Part shown: piece after piece, positions 43,757 to 53,698 of the stretch
How positions within the stretch are numbered: the first letter of the stretch is position 1
Layout: every line of letters begins with the position of its first letter
NCBI GenBank assembly: GCA_964615975.1
Contig: CAZTTH010000017.1
Location: 10,421-74,420 of the forward strand
Reading direction: 5' to 3'
Source of the DNA: CAZTTH01 sp964615975
GTDB lineage: Bacteria; Verrucomicrobiota; Lentisphaeria; JABSQK01; JAJFLO01
Length of the DNA stretch: 64,000 nt
Notes under the pieces: generated by a model
The model's database searches: none
Seen by the model: the letters and a program-made list of their open reading frames with translations, nothing else
Told to the model about the DNA's origin: nothing
Made by a program: the position numbers and the translations under genes

Positions 43757-46700
43757 ATGAACCGATATCAAGACCGTCATGTCGCCATGAGCGCTTTTAA
43801 ATCTTTCCGCCTCTTTCACCTGCTTGGCATGCTGGCGTGCGCCTGTCTCCTTGGTTGCGGCTGCGCCGCCCTTGCTTCCCAACCACCGCGTTTTGCGATT
43901 GCCCTCAGCAATCAGATATTACCAGCCAATGGAGTGATCACCTTCGGAGTCGATGTCGAGGATGATGACAGCGCTCAAGTAACCGTCACCGCCACCAGCG
44001 ATCATCCCGGGATTGAAATCATCATCCCGGAGAGCAATCGTTTTGCCCGCCTTAATTTTGTCAATTCTTCCAATCAGCCCATCGGCAGCATGGTCGCGGA
44101 GATTTTTGAAGAACGCGGCGGTTTGGCGGCACAGCGCTTCATCAATCTCAGCACCAATGGGTATAACCTTGATAAGACGGTAAATCCCAATGCGCCACCT
44201 TTTTACACGAATGTGGCAGTCCATCGAATAGCCGATCTCAGGGGAGCTCCCAATGGATTGATCATTCAGACGGGAGACGCGCAATTCGGCACTGGCACGG
44301 GTGGCAGTCCATTAGGGACATTTCCCGATCAATTCGCGCTTCAGGATGGGTTGAATTTCGCTGGTCATGGGGCGCTGGCAATGGCTAATTCCGGCGCCAA
44401 CACCAATAACAGCCAGTTTTTTATCACCAACGATGCGGTTGAGCATTTGAATGGCAAGCACATGATCTTCGGTCAGGTAATTTCGGGACAGGAAGTGATC
44501 GACACACTTGCTCGCCTTCCCAGGGATTCGAACAGTCGCCCAACCCCGACCCCCCGATTGGGATCAGTGGAAATTTTCACCAACCGGAAGGATGCCACCA
44601 TCACCCTGAAAGAGATTTCCCCGGTTTTAACGGAAGCAACTGTTACTGTCACCCTTACTGACAATACCGGACTTCAAGCCCAGCAACAAATCAAAGTCAT
44701 TCCATTGCTGCCTAGACTCAGCACCATTGCAACCGATCCAGCGGGAACTCCTTTTGCCATGACCGTGGCCAATAATCTGCTGTATTTAGCCAATGGCGCC
44801 CGGGGGATAGAAATCCACGATCTAGCCGATCCTCAACATCCGGTTTTGAAGGGTAGTTTCCATCCCTCCTATGCCGGTTTTGCTCGTGATATTGAAGTGG
44901 CTCAATACCTCAATCCCAGTCGAATCGTTGCCTTTGTCGCTTATACCGAAGGAGGATTATTAACTCTAAATGTGACTAATCCAGCGAATATCACTCAGTT
45001 GTCTCATGTCCCGGTCGACACCAACAATGCCGCCAACCTTGATGGTGATGCTTATGATATCGCCTTGGACAGTGTCAAAGCCAGAGCTTTGGTGGCGACT
45101 TCCACCGGATCATTAAAAGACAAAATAGGCGGACTCACGGCTTTCAATCTCAATAATCCCGGTTCACTGCAGCGGCTTGGCAGCTTGCCATTACAGTTTG
45201 GCAATCCCGCGCAGTCAATTGATATGCGCGCATTGGAGATTATTTATGAGGGGGATAAAGCAATCGCCTATGTCAATGGCTTTAATTTCGGGTTATTGGG
45301 AATTGATACATCCAGTCCTGAGACTTTCAATGATAGAGCAATCAAATTTAATCAGGGGTATACACAACCCTGGGGATTATCCATATTTGATAATCATCTT
45401 TACCTGTCGGTTATGGGAACTTCCGGATCTGCTTCGGGTTTGGTGGCATACTCTTTTACGGAAACGAAATCGCCCACCAATGCCCGCAGTCTGGTATTGG
45501 GAAGTAATTCCTGGTTTGTAGCCGCCGGGGAGCAATTCGCGGTCGTCAGTCATCAGAATGGTGAATTCGATTTTATTGATACCACCAATTTGAACGCGCT
45601 CGTCAATCGGTTTTCCTTCAATCAATTTGCTGCCGGTAAACCCTCCATCATCAACGACGTGATTTATCTGCCCTTGGAGAATCATTCCATCCATGTCAGC
45701 AGGTTGAATCGGGCGGCTTTTCGTCATCCCGAAGTCAGTGTCATCAGTGGCAATCCCGGAATCAAGCTGATCAATCATGCCTCGGTAATCAACGCCGGAG
45801 AAACCACCGAAGGGCAGACATTTGGACCCGATTTTACCTTCATCATCAGAAACGATGGACCTGAACCTTTGACGATTGGGACTGTGCAAATACCCAGACA
45901 ATTGGAGGTGGTTAAAGCGTTTCCCGCCTTTTTGGGGCCAGGATCTCAAGATACTGTGACCTTGAAATTGACTGGCAGTAATCCTGGTCTTTTTAGCGCT
46001 GTTATTCGCTTTACCTCCAATGATTTCAATGAGTCCCCATATGAAATCATAGCGCAAGGCACCGTCAATGGCACCAGCCTCATTCATGGCACGATCTGGC
46101 ACGACAACATTGTTGCCAATGGCCAGATCGATGCCAATGAACCCCGCGTGTCAGCGGTTGGGGTGTCACTTTACCAGGATAATGGAGATGGCAAATTTGA
46201 AGGCGGGGGCAACGATGAACAGATTTCTAATGTTCAAACCAGCGTCAATGGAACCTACTCGATTCCTGATCTTGGCAGCGGCAGTTATTGGCTTGATGTT
46301 GATGAACATTCACCGGCATTGATCGGATTGGGATTGAGTTCCGGTGTCAACCCGCGCTTGATTACGGTTGGCATTGGCACGACTCATCAGGCCGACTTTG
46401 GGTTTGCTTCGCTGGCAAGCGATACCCATCCTGTTGCAATCAATGTCGGCTGGAATCTGCTCGCGTTTCCGATCAAACCGCAAAATCAAGGTGTGGCTCA
46501 ACTGCAATCCGCACTCTCAATCAATACCAGTCTTCCAGTATGGGAATGGCATAATCATCTTACCCCCCCGCAATATCTTTCCAGCAACATCCTCAGGGCA
46601 TTAACCGGATATTGGTTCTATACTGATAATCAGAATGAAACCACCATTAGCGGGTATATCCCTGATCGTCCCCGCATCCGCTTTTTTACCGGCTGGAATC

Positions 46701-46861
46701 TGATCGGTGTCCCCCGGGGTGTCACTACCATCACCCATGCGGCAATCCATCCCACCTTCTGGCGCTGGGAGGGCGATCACTTCCAAGCAACCAACTTCTT
46801 GGCACCCGGTCACGGTTTTTGGGTGCATTCCAGTCAATCATTCATCTTCGAATTCGAATGA
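43757..46861 (+). CDS. Large secreted multidomain protein with cyclophilin PPIase domain (probable lipoprotein)
   Basis: 1034 residues. The N-terminus has a signal with a lipobox-like LLGC (Cys34). Residues about 95-275 are a cyclophilin: NVAVHRIADLRG, LIIQTGDAQFGTGTGG, GHGALAMANSGANTNNSQFF and HMIFGQVISGQEVID keep the catalytic Arg, Gln and Phe positions. About 300-660 carries LVIVD-type propeller repeats (LANGARGIEIHDLADPQHP, GGLLTLNVTNPANITQLSHV). Next are a choice-of-anchor D/ASH-like domain (DFTFIIRNDGPEPLTIGTV), an SdrD B-like domain (DNIVANGQIDANEPRVSAV) and two tandem GWNL modules (VGWNLLAFPI, TGWNLIGVPR) at 890-1034. It probably works in the periplasm or on the surface. The role is unknown. 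It is only 12 bp after glgP, possibly by read-through. Confidence 0.75.
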   Translation: MNRYQDRHVAMSAFKSFRLFHLLGMLACACLLGCGCAALASQPPRFAIALSNQILPANGVITFGVDVEDDDSAQVTVTATSDHPGIEIIIPESNRFARLNFVNSSNQPIGSMVAEIFEERGGLAAQRFINLSTNGYNLDKTVNPNAPPFYTNVAVHRIADLRGAPNGLIIQTGDAQFGTGTGGSPLGTFPDQFALQDGLNFAGHGALAMANSGANTNNSQFFITNDAVEHLNGKHMIFGQVISGQEVIDTLARLPRDSNSRPTPTPRLGSVEIFTNRKDATITLKEISPVLTEATVTVTLTDNTGLQAQQQIKVIPLLPRLSTIATDPAGTPFAMTVANNLLYLANGARGIEIHDLADPQHPVLKGSFHPSYAGFARDIEVAQYLNPSRIVAFVAYTEGGLLTLNVTNPANITQLSHVPVDTNNAANLDGDAYDIALDSVKARALVATSTGSLKDKIGGLTAFNLNNPGSLQRLGSLPLQFGNPAQSIDMRALEIIYEGDKAIAYVNGFNFGLLGIDTSSPETFNDRAIKFNQGYTQPWGLSIFDNHLYLSVMGTSGSASGLVAYSFTETKSPTNARSLVLGSNSWFVAAGEQFAVVSHQNGEFDFIDTTNLNALVNRFSFNQFAAGKPSIINDVIYLPLENHSIHVSRLNRAAFRHPEVSVISGNPGIKLINHASVINAGETTEGQTFGPDFTFIIRNDGPEPLTIGTVQIPRQLEVVKAFPAFLGPGSQDTVTLKLTGSNPGLFSAVIRFTSNDFNESPYEIIAQGTVNGTSLIHGTIWHDNIVANGQIDANEPRVSAVGVSLYQDNGDGKFEGGGNDEQISNVQTSVNGTYSIPDLGSGSYWLDVDEHSPALIGLGLSSGVNPRLITVGIGTTHQADFGFASLASDTHPVAINVGWNLLAFPIKPQNQGVAQLQSALSINTSLPVWEWHNHLTPPQYLSSNILRALTGYWFYTDNQNETTISGYIPDRPRIRFFTGWNLIGVPRGVTTITHAAIHPTFWRWEGDHFQATNFLAPGHGFWVHSSQSFIFEFE

Positions 46862-47060
46862 TTTCTCGTATAGGCAGAGTCACACCTAATACCGAACCCG
46901 TGCTTGCTCGCAAATAGTACAAGCGAAATTATTCCGGGGTGGGAATGGGCATTGTGAACCAATCAGTTTGCCCGGGCTTGATTCTATGGTTAAAATTGTA
47001 CAGTTTTGTCGGGGGTTATGTTTTTAATGAGCTTTGGTGATCCACTCCTTATGATATTTT

Positions 47061-50000
47061 TTAGCGATGGTTTCCGGTTAAGGAGGTAGATGTTTTCGCC
47101 GCGGGTTCTTGCGCCCGCTGCCATTTCCATTCCTCAACCGCGCAAAACAAACAGGGCGCGATATAAATGGTGACCAACAGACTGACCGCCATGCCGCCAA
47201 TGCTGGGGATGGCCATGGGCTGCATTACGTCAGAACCGCGTCCAGTCGCCCAGAAAATAGGCAAAAGACCAAAAACGGTTGTACAAAGGGTCATCAGACA
47301 GGGACGAATGCGCTTTAATCCAGCTTGCATAACCGCCTCGCGAATATCCTGCACCGAATTGAACGTGGCCTGGTCAAATATATCTTCGAGGTAAGTTGAA
47401 ATGACGACACCATCATCGTCCACCACGCCGAACAGGACAAGAAACCCGACCCAGACCGCAACCGAAAGGTTTACCTCCCATAGCGCCAGCAAAATAAACC
47501 CGCCGGAAGCCGACACCAGGATGCCAAAATAGATGATGGGCGCAATCCACCAACGTTTGAAGCCGAGGTAAAGCATGACAAACATGATAAAAAGACATAC
47601 AGGCACAAGGATACTCATCCTTTTGGTGGCGCGTACCTGGTTCTCAAATTGGCCGCTCCATTCCCAGTAGTATCCGGCGGGCAGCTTCAAGCGACCGTCC
47701 CGGACCGCCTCTTGGAGCAAGGCCTCAGCATCTTCCACTACGCTTACTTCATCGCGGTCGCGAGTATTCATGGTGACATAGCCGACCAATAGACCGCGTT
47801 CACCTTTAATTTCCTGAGGGCCGAGTACACTCGTGATGGTGACTACTTGAGTGAGGGGGATTTGCGCGCCGCTGGAACTGGGGACCAATATCTTCTCTAA
47901 TTCAGGCACATCTTCACGGAATTCACGCAGGTATCGGATACGAATCGGATAGCGTTCTCGGCCTTCGACTGACTCCATGATGTTCATCCCGCCAATTGCG
48001 ATTTCGATAACGTCCTGCACATCGCGGATATTCACGCCATAACGAGCGCTGCGGTCGCGATCGATTTCAAACTCCAGATAGGGTTTGCCAACGATACGAT
48101 CGGCCACGATGTCTGTCGCGCCCGGTACATGCTTGAGAAGTTGCTCGATCTCCAGCCCGACACGTTCGATTTCCTTCAAATCGCTCCCGTAAATCTTTAC
48201 CCCCATCATGGCGCGGAAACCGGTTTGGAGCATGACAAGTCGGGTTTGAATCGGCTGCAGAAAGGTTGGCAACACGCCGGGAATGGCGGTTTTTTCCTGA
48301 AGTTCAAGGAGGATTTCGTTCTTGGTGATGGCGCGATGTTCAGGCCATATTTTTGTAAGTGGAAACTTCACCCAATCAGGCCAATTGGAAAACACTCGTT
48401 TCATCGGGACATGACGCCATTCGGATTCCGGTTTGAGAATGATAATGCTTTCGATCATGCTGATGGGGGCGGGGTCGAGCGCGGAATCAGCGCGGCCCAA
48501 TTTACCGACGACCGACTCAACTTCCGGCACACTGGCGATCGCCAGGTCTTGTTTGGCGTTTACTTCGAGAGCGGGACCTAGTCCGGCTTGCGGCAGTAAT
48601 GACGGCATGTAAAGGAAAGAGCCTTCATCGAGCGGGGGCATGAACTCACGGCCGATACCTGGCAGGATGCGGCGCTCATCAATGATTGTGAGACCGTCTA
48701 CGATCTCCATTTCACGTTCTTTTGGGCTTTGACGGCGCCAGAGGAGTCGGCGATGAACTGAACCATCATCTTGTTTCAGTCGCTGCCATCGGAGCTGATC
48801 GAATTCGATTATTGGTCGTCTGATGTCAGCGGTATTTTTCAGATACATTGCCCGCTTCAGATCGGGTGGAGCTTCTTCCCAGGCAAACAGGTTCACAAAC
48901 CACCCCAATGGCGCGAGAGTTCTGCCAATGCCAAGCCAAACCGTTAAACCGGTAAACAGAATCGTCACGGGGATAATCAGAAAGGTTTTCTTGTGCGCCA
49001 GAATCCAGCGCAATGTCGGAGTGTAAATCCAGGTGATAACACGTGAAACACGATTCTCTTCCATCGGCAGAAATCGTTCATTAGCCATGCGCCAGACAGC
49101 CAACGCGACAATTACTCCGACCACAATAGCCATTGGCCAGCCGCTGTAATGACTATTCCCCCCCATGGACAACCTAAAGATAAAATGCGTGGCAATGACA
49201 GCAATGAGACTGAGCGCACCCGCCATTATCCACACTGACTTTTTTGACCATTTCACCGGACGAAACAGGAAATAACAGACCAGAGGAACCACCGTGAGCG
49301 CGAGAATTACAGAGGCGCCAATGGCGAAGGTCTTGGTGAAGGCAAGCGGGCGAAAAAGTTTGCCTTCCTGGTCGGAAAGGAAGAATACCGGGATGAAGGA
49401 AATTAATGTATTTGAAACCGCTGTGACAATGGCCCCGCCAACCTCGGAGGCGCCATCATACACTTTCTGAAAATGACTTCGTTTTTTGTCCCCCATGGCA
49501 ATGTGACGATAAATATTTTCTGTCATAATGATCCCCATGTCGCCGACATCGCCAATGGCAATGGCAAGACCGGCAAGCGACATGATATTGGAATCGACCC
49601 CGAAAACATACATCAGGATAAAACAAAGTCCGACGGAAAGCGGGAGGGTAACAATCACGGAAACAGTACTGCGCAAATGCAACAAAAAGATGAGGATGAC
49701 CGCGCTCGCCATCAACGCCTCCTCAAGCAATGCCTCTTTCAAGGTGTCAATGGTTTCCATGACGATATCAGTGCGATCATAGAAGGGAACAATTTTTACT
49801 TTTGAGACGCTGCCATCCGCAAGGGTCTTAAACGGTAATCCCGGCTCCAACTGGGTGATTTTCTCCTTCACTTTTTTGACCACCTGAAGCGGGTTTTCAC
49901 CATATCGCATCAATACCACACCACCGACGGCTTCAACTCCGGCTTTGTCCAGCGCGCCCCGGCGGAAGTCAGGCCCCAGGGAAACGGTAGCGACATGTTT

Positions 50001-50768
50001 AACCTGGATGGGGGTGCCGGTTTCCTGGCGAATGACAACTTTTTCCAAATCCTCAATTGATTTTATGAAACCTACGCCACGAATGAAAAATTCAATCCCA
50101 TTTTTTTCCAGTACCTTGGCGCCGACATCGATGTTCGATTTCCGCACCGCCTCATAAACATCCATCAGGGTAACTCGATGAGCGCGCATTTTATCAGGGT
50201 GTACATCGATTTGATACTGCTTTACATAGCCGCCGATGCTGGCGACTTCTGAAACGCCTTCAACGGCGTTCAATTGGTAACGAATAAACCAATCTTGAAT
50301 CGAGCGGAGTTCAGCCAGGTCAAAGCCTTCCGCTTCAACCGTGTACCAAAAAACCTGGCCCAGTGCGGTCGCGTCAGGACCTAATACCGGGGTCACACCG
50401 GCAGGCAAACGTTGTTGTGCGACATTGATGCGCTCCAATACTCGCGATCGTGCCCAGTAATAGTCGATATTGTCTTTGAAGATAACAAAAACCATGGCAA
50501 AGCCAAAGCCGGACATTGACCGGATGGTCTTCACCCCAGGGGTGCCGGTGAGGCTGGTAGTCAAAGGATATGTAACCTGGTTATCAACATCCTGCGGTGA
50601 ACGTCCCGGCCAGTCCGCAAAGACAATAACCTGTTTTTCACCGATGTCGGGAATGGCATCGACTGGGGTTCGCGTAATCGCATAATAACCGCCGGCAGCA
50701 ATCGCGCCCATTCCCAGGATGACAAGGAACGCATTCTTCAGGCACCAGTGAATGATTGTATTGATCAT
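47061..50768 (-). CDS. cusA: Heavy-metal efflux RND transporter, CusA-like, enlarged
   Basis: 1235 residues against about 1050 for E. coli CusA. The inner-membrane pump uses the proton gradient to drive metal ions out through CusB and CusC. Family marks are AIPDIGEKQVIVFADWPGRSP near the N-terminus, the charged IAIGDVGDMGIIMTEN of TM4 (Asp407, Asp410), EFMPPLDEGSFLYMPSLLP (about 708-726), MIESIIILKPESEWR, and RLVMLQTGFRAMMGVKIYG. The methionines in the last three match the copper/silver-binding Met sites of CusA, so Cu(I)/Ag(I) is more likely than Co/Zn/Cd. Two inserts enlarge it: about 505-570 with two extra hydrophobic stretches, and about 615-702, which is soluble. It lies 33 bp after cusB. 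Confidence 0.9.
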   Translation of the reverse strand: MINTIIHWCLKNAFLVILGMGAIAAGGYYAITRTPVDAIPDIGEKQVIVFADWPGRSPQDVDNQVTYPLTTSLTGTPGVKTIRSMSGFGFAMVFVIFKDNIDYYWARSRVLERINVAQQRLPAGVTPVLGPDATALGQVFWYTVEAEGFDLAELRSIQDWFIRYQLNAVEGVSEVASIGGYVKQYQIDVHPDKMRAHRVTLMDVYEAVRKSNIDVGAKVLEKNGIEFFIRGVGFIKSIEDLEKVVIRQETGTPIQVKHVATVSLGPDFRRGALDKAGVEAVGGVVLMRYGENPLQVVKKVKEKITQLEPGLPFKTLADGSVSKVKIVPFYDRTDIVMETIDTLKEALLEEALMASAVILIFLLHLRSTVSVIVTLPLSVGLCFILMYVFGVDSNIMSLAGLAIAIGDVGDMGIIMTENIYRHIAMGDKKRSHFQKVYDGASEVGGAIVTAVSNTLISFIPVFFLSDQEGKLFRPLAFTKTFAIGASVILALTVVPLVCYFLFRPVKWSKKSVWIMAGALSLIAVIATHFIFRLSMGGNSHYSGWPMAIVVGVIVALAVWRMANERFLPMEENRVSRVITWIYTPTLRWILAHKKTFLIIPVTILFTGLTVWLGIGRTLAPLGWFVNLFAWEEAPPDLKRAMYLKNTADIRRPIIEFDQLRWQRLKQDDGSVHRRLLWRRQSPKEREMEIVDGLTIIDERRILPGIGREFMPPLDEGSFLYMPSLLPQAGLGPALEVNAKQDLAIASVPEVESVVGKLGRADSALDPAPISMIESIIILKPESEWRHVPMKRVFSNWPDWVKFPLTKIWPEHRAITKNEILLELQEKTAIPGVLPTFLQPIQTRLVMLQTGFRAMMGVKIYGSDLKEIERVGLEIEQLLKHVPGATDIVADRIVGKPYLEFEIDRDRSARYGVNIRDVQDVIEIAIGGMNIMESVEGRERYPIRIRYLREFREDVPELEKILVPSSSGAQIPLTQVVTITSVLGPQEIKGERGLLVGYVTMNTRDRDEVSVVEDAEALLQEAVRDGRLKLPAGYYWEWSGQFENQVRATKRMSILVPVCLFIMFVMLYLGFKRWWIAPIIYFGILVSASGGFILLALWEVNLSVAVWVGFLVLFGVVDDDGVVISTYLEDIFDQATFNSVQDIREAVMQAGLKRIRPCLMTLCTTVFGLLPIFWATGRGSDVMQPMAIPSIGGMAVSLLVTIYIAPCLFCAVEEWKWQRAQEPAAKTSTSLTGNHR

Positions 50769-50801
50769 AATTGTTGTGATGGTGTTTTAGGCATATTTCC
50801 T

Positions 50802-52313
50802 TTATTGCCGATGCTTGTCATGCGGCGGCAAGCCGTTGAGGGGATGATCGGTATTTAACGGATGGTCATCCCTATTGGTCTCATGATTACCATGATGATG
50901 ACCAGTAACGGCCGTCTGTCCTTCCCGGTACAACAGGCTCGGGAGACCACGAATCTGGAATTGACTGTCAAGGAGAAAATTCCCACGCACTGCTACCAGG
51001 TCACCTTCGTTGAGTCCGCTCAATACCGGATATGAATTGTCAGCGCGCGGACCGGTTTCAATCTCAACGGGGATGAATTTGCCCTTGCTTTTCTCGACAT
51101 AAACGAGTTTACGCACTCCGCTGTCAAGAACCGCTGATACCGGCACTGCGAGTGGAAGTTGTTTGTTTGCTGACTTTAGTTCTCTGGGCGGGGCGGGAAT
51201 TTGTATGAGTGTCATATTGCACGTTGGACACTCACCTGAATGTGGCAGCAGTATGAGCGGATGCATGGGACAACTCCATTGTCCTTCTATACCCGTGGGA
51301 GCGGGCTGGCCGTCCGCCAAAAGTTCGGCGCGAATAATGGCGCTGACGTACATCCCCGGTTTCAATTGACGCTTGGTGTTTAAGATATTAAGCAGCACTT
51401 TCACTGTTCTCGATCCCTCATCAAGCATTGGGCTGATGAACCAAACCCGGCCAGTAAATATCCGTCCGGGAATCGATTCTGATTTTACCTCGACTATTTG
51501 GCCGTATTGCACCCATGCCAGCTCGCTTTCATAGATATCGAGATAAACCCAGATCGACTCAAGATTCGCCAGTCGGTAGAGCATATCGCCTGGTTTCACC
51601 ATGGCTTTTTCCACAATCATTTTTTCCATGACTGTGCCTTGGATGGGGGAGAACAGGGTGATGCGGTCGCTGATCTTCTGGTCGCGCACGAGATCATCCA
51701 CCTGTGCCTGGGTAAGTCCCCAAAGAAGAAGTTTGTGTTTGGCGGACTCAATCAGGCTGGGGTTACGCTGGCCCTCCAGTGCGATGAGAAGTTCCTGTTG
51801 CGCCACCAGGAGGTCGGGACTATAAATTTCGACCAGATGGTCGCCTGAATTTACTTCTATGCCGGTGTAGTCCACGAATAACCGCTCAACATAACCTTCC
51901 ACTCGTGAAGTGATGAGGGCGAGGGTCGTTTCGTTGTATTGTACTTTGCCAACCACACGAATCTCACGACTGAGTTTGCGTCGTTGGACCACGACGGTTT
52001 CGACACTGGCCATTGAGCGCGAGTAATCGGATAACTCCAACATCGGTATGGCAGATTCCGCAGAGTCACTGGTGGTGTTTGAAGCAGAGATGGGAACGAG
52101 TGGCATTGAACAGATGGGGCATGCGCCGGGTTGCGGCAGTCGGACCTGGGGATGCATTGAGCAGGTCCAAATTCGCGTGGTTGCTGCCGAGGAAGTGGTA
52201 TTGGGGTTTTCCGCGGCATGATTTAACCTCACCACAGTATCGTTGACGCTAATGAGTAACATCGCCATCATGATGAGAATAAATTTTTGTGGTGCATAAT
52301 TAAGATTCATCAT
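50802..52313 (-). CDS. cusB: RND periplasmic adaptor, CusB-like, with two heavy-metal-binding domains
   Basis: About 503 residues from the ATG chosen at 52313. It is a membrane-fusion protein: lipoyl/hairpin parts (EGYVERLFVDYTGIEVNSGD, IYSPDLLVAQQELL) and beta-barrel (DIYESELAWVQYGQIVEV, GRVWFISPMLDEGSRTVKV). Counting from the TTG at 52328, one YHS-like heavy-metal-binding domain lies at 54-80 (WTCSMHPQ...CPICSMPL) and a second at 351-377 (WSCPMHPL...CPTCNMTL), inside the membrane-proximal region. A His-rich tail (about 477-506) adds more metal ligands. One such domain is usual in this family; two plus a His tail is unusual. The signal segment is KFILIMMAMLLISVN. Confidence 0.9.
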   Translation of the reverse strand: MMNLNYAPQKFILIMMAMLLISVNDTVVRLNHAAENPNTTSSAATTRIWTCSMHPQVRLPQPGACPICSMPLVPISASNTTSDSAESAIPMLELSDYSRSMASVETVVVQRRKLSREIRVVGKVQYNETTLALITSRVEGYVERLFVDYTGIEVNSGDHLVEIYSPDLLVAQQELLIALEGQRNPSLIESAKHKLLLWGLTQAQVDDLVRDQKISDRITLFSPIQGTVMEKMIVEKAMVKPGDMLYRLANLESIWVYLDIYESELAWVQYGQIVEVKSESIPGRIFTGRVWFISPMLDEGSRTVKVLLNILNTKRQLKPGMYVSAIIRAELLADGQPAPTGIEGQWSCPMHPLILLPHSGECPTCNMTLIQIPAPPRELKSANKQLPLAVPVSAVLDSGVRKLVYVEKSKGKFIPVEIETGPRADNSYPVLSGLNEGDLVAVRGNFLLDSQFQIRGLPSLLYREGQTAVTGHHHGNHETNRDDHPLNTDHPLNGLPPHDKHRQ

Positions 52314-52319
52314 TAATTT

Positions 52320-52325
52320 TCCTTT
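52320..52325 (-). promoter_or_regulatory. Ribosome binding site of cusB, overlapping the cusC stop
   Basis: AAAGGA on the minus strand begins within the TGA of cusC and lies 6 bases before the ATG at 52313. It favours this ATG over the overlapping TTG at 52328 and implies coupled translation. Confidence 0.65.
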
Positions 52326-53698
52326 CAAGGGGTGAGATAGGGATGCAATATCGGTGCGCCGGCCGGCGGCATGCCAAGGATGAGTAGAGAGAGTTCGGCC
52401 AATGCCAGTTCTCGTTGGATTCTTGCCTCGATCTCTGATAACTGAAACTCCAATAACGTCCGTTCAGCGTCCAGGACATTGAGAAAATCCACCTTGTTAG
52501 AGACATAACTGGATTGAGCAACTTCCAAAGACTGCCTGGCCATCGGCAAAAGTCGATCCGCAAGCAATCCCAAGTTACGGCTTGATTCACGATATATGAA
52601 GGACTTTTCCGCATAATCTACTGCCAGCGCGATTTGTTCCGCCGACAATCTTGCCTCGGTTGCCTTCTTGACAGCTTGAGCTGCCGCTATTTGAGCTGAA
52701 ATTTTGTCCCGCCAAATCGGCAGTGTCATCCCAATATTGGGATTTATGACCATGGGTGACGGCTTCACGTTGGCGCTGAGACCAAGATTGAAATCCGGCA
52801 CCCGTGCCTTGTATGTGAGCTGAAGCGCGGCATCGGCACGACGAACCTCCGCCTCCAATTCCCGCAGCCGTGGATTTCGTGTCAGCGCCGTGGCAAATAA
52901 TCCTTCGGTTGTCATTTCAAGTGGAGTGGACTCAAATTGGCGCGGCAATGGCGGGGCAGGATGATCGGAGGACAGTCCCAATGCCGCTTTAAATTGCTCT
53001 AACAGGGGATTGCGGGAGTCTTCAAGGTTTTGGATTTCCGTGGTTATCTGTTCCAGTTCGATCTGTGCTCGCAGGACATCCTGCAAGGTCACTTTACCTA
53101 CTTTGTTTTGCATCCGCGCCAATTTCTCGATTTCTTCGATCAGCCTCAGTGTTTCCCTGTATACACCCACCTTGGCATGGAGAAAGTAGAGACTGTAATA
53201 CGCTTTTTTGAGTGTATATGCAGTTTGCAAGACACTCATTTCGAATATGACATATTTTCCATCGCTCTCGGCAGTTGCGATGTTTGCTGCTGCTTTCAGT
53301 TTTCCAGGGCCGGGAAAATCCATCATCAATCCTGGCATGAGCGACATTACCATGCTTGCAATATCTGCCGAAAAAGTCAGTCGTGGATCAGGCAGGGAGC
53401 GTTCCACCGCGATGCGTTGCACTGCTGCCGCCCAGTCATAATATGCGGCTTCTACCCCGGGTTGATTCAATATGGCATAGAGAAGATAATCACTTAATGG
53501 GGTATCGGATGTGAGTGTTGGCAGGGCCGGGCGCTGATTGTCTGGGCGATAGATTTTCGCGATCGTTTGTTGTTGTTCCAAAGCAGCGGTTTCAACCTTG
53601 GGACGAACCCCGACACAGCCGGATGAAAGTATGAACAAGGCGGCACTGCTGACTATCAGCTGTCGCCAGCTTCGTTTATGGTGTCGGATAGTCTTCAT
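52325..53698 (-). CDS. cusC: Outer-membrane efflux lipoprotein, CusC/TolC family
   Basis: About 457 residues. The N-terminus has a lipoprotein signal ending LSSGC. Two TolC repeats follow: LLYAILNQPGVEAAYYDWAAAVQRIAVERSLPDP near 75-105, and LFATALTRNPRLRELEAEVR with ALQLTYKARVPDFNLGLS further on. Long helices (KLARMQNKVGKVTLQDVLRAQIELEQI, SLEVAQSSYVSNKVDFLNVL) are the periplasmic tunnel. It forms the exit duct for the CusBA pump. The ATG at 53698 is chosen; a GTG four codons earlier (53710) is possible. It is first in the cusCBA unit and overlaps cusB signals. No metal-responsive regulator is found beside it. Confidence 0.88.
   Translation of the reverse strand: MKTIRHHKRSWRQLIVSSAALFILSSGCVGVRPKVETAALEQQQTIAKIYRPDNQRPALPTLTSDTPLSDYLLYAILNQPGVEAAYYDWAAAVQRIAVERSLPDPRLTFSADIASMVMSLMPGLMMDFPGPGKLKAAANIATAESDGKYVIFEMSVLQTAYTLKKAYYSLYFLHAKVGVYRETLRLIEEIEKLARMQNKVGKVTLQDVLRAQIELEQITTEIQNLEDSRNPLLEQFKAALGLSSDHPAPPLPRQFESTPLEMTTEGLFATALTRNPRLRELEAEVRRADAALQLTYKARVPDFNLGLSANVKPSPMVINPNIGMTLPIWRDKISAQIAAAQAVKKATEARLSAEQIALAVDYAEKSFIYRESSRNLGLLADRLLPMARQSLEVAQSSYVSNKVDFLNVLDAERTLLEFQLSEIEARIQRELALAELSLLILGMPPAGAPILHPYLTP

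Noticed and set aside
45377..46102. A 241-codon antisense frame inside the cyclophilin gene
   Set aside because: No ribosome site or family similarity, and the plus frame shows clear domains across the same stretch.
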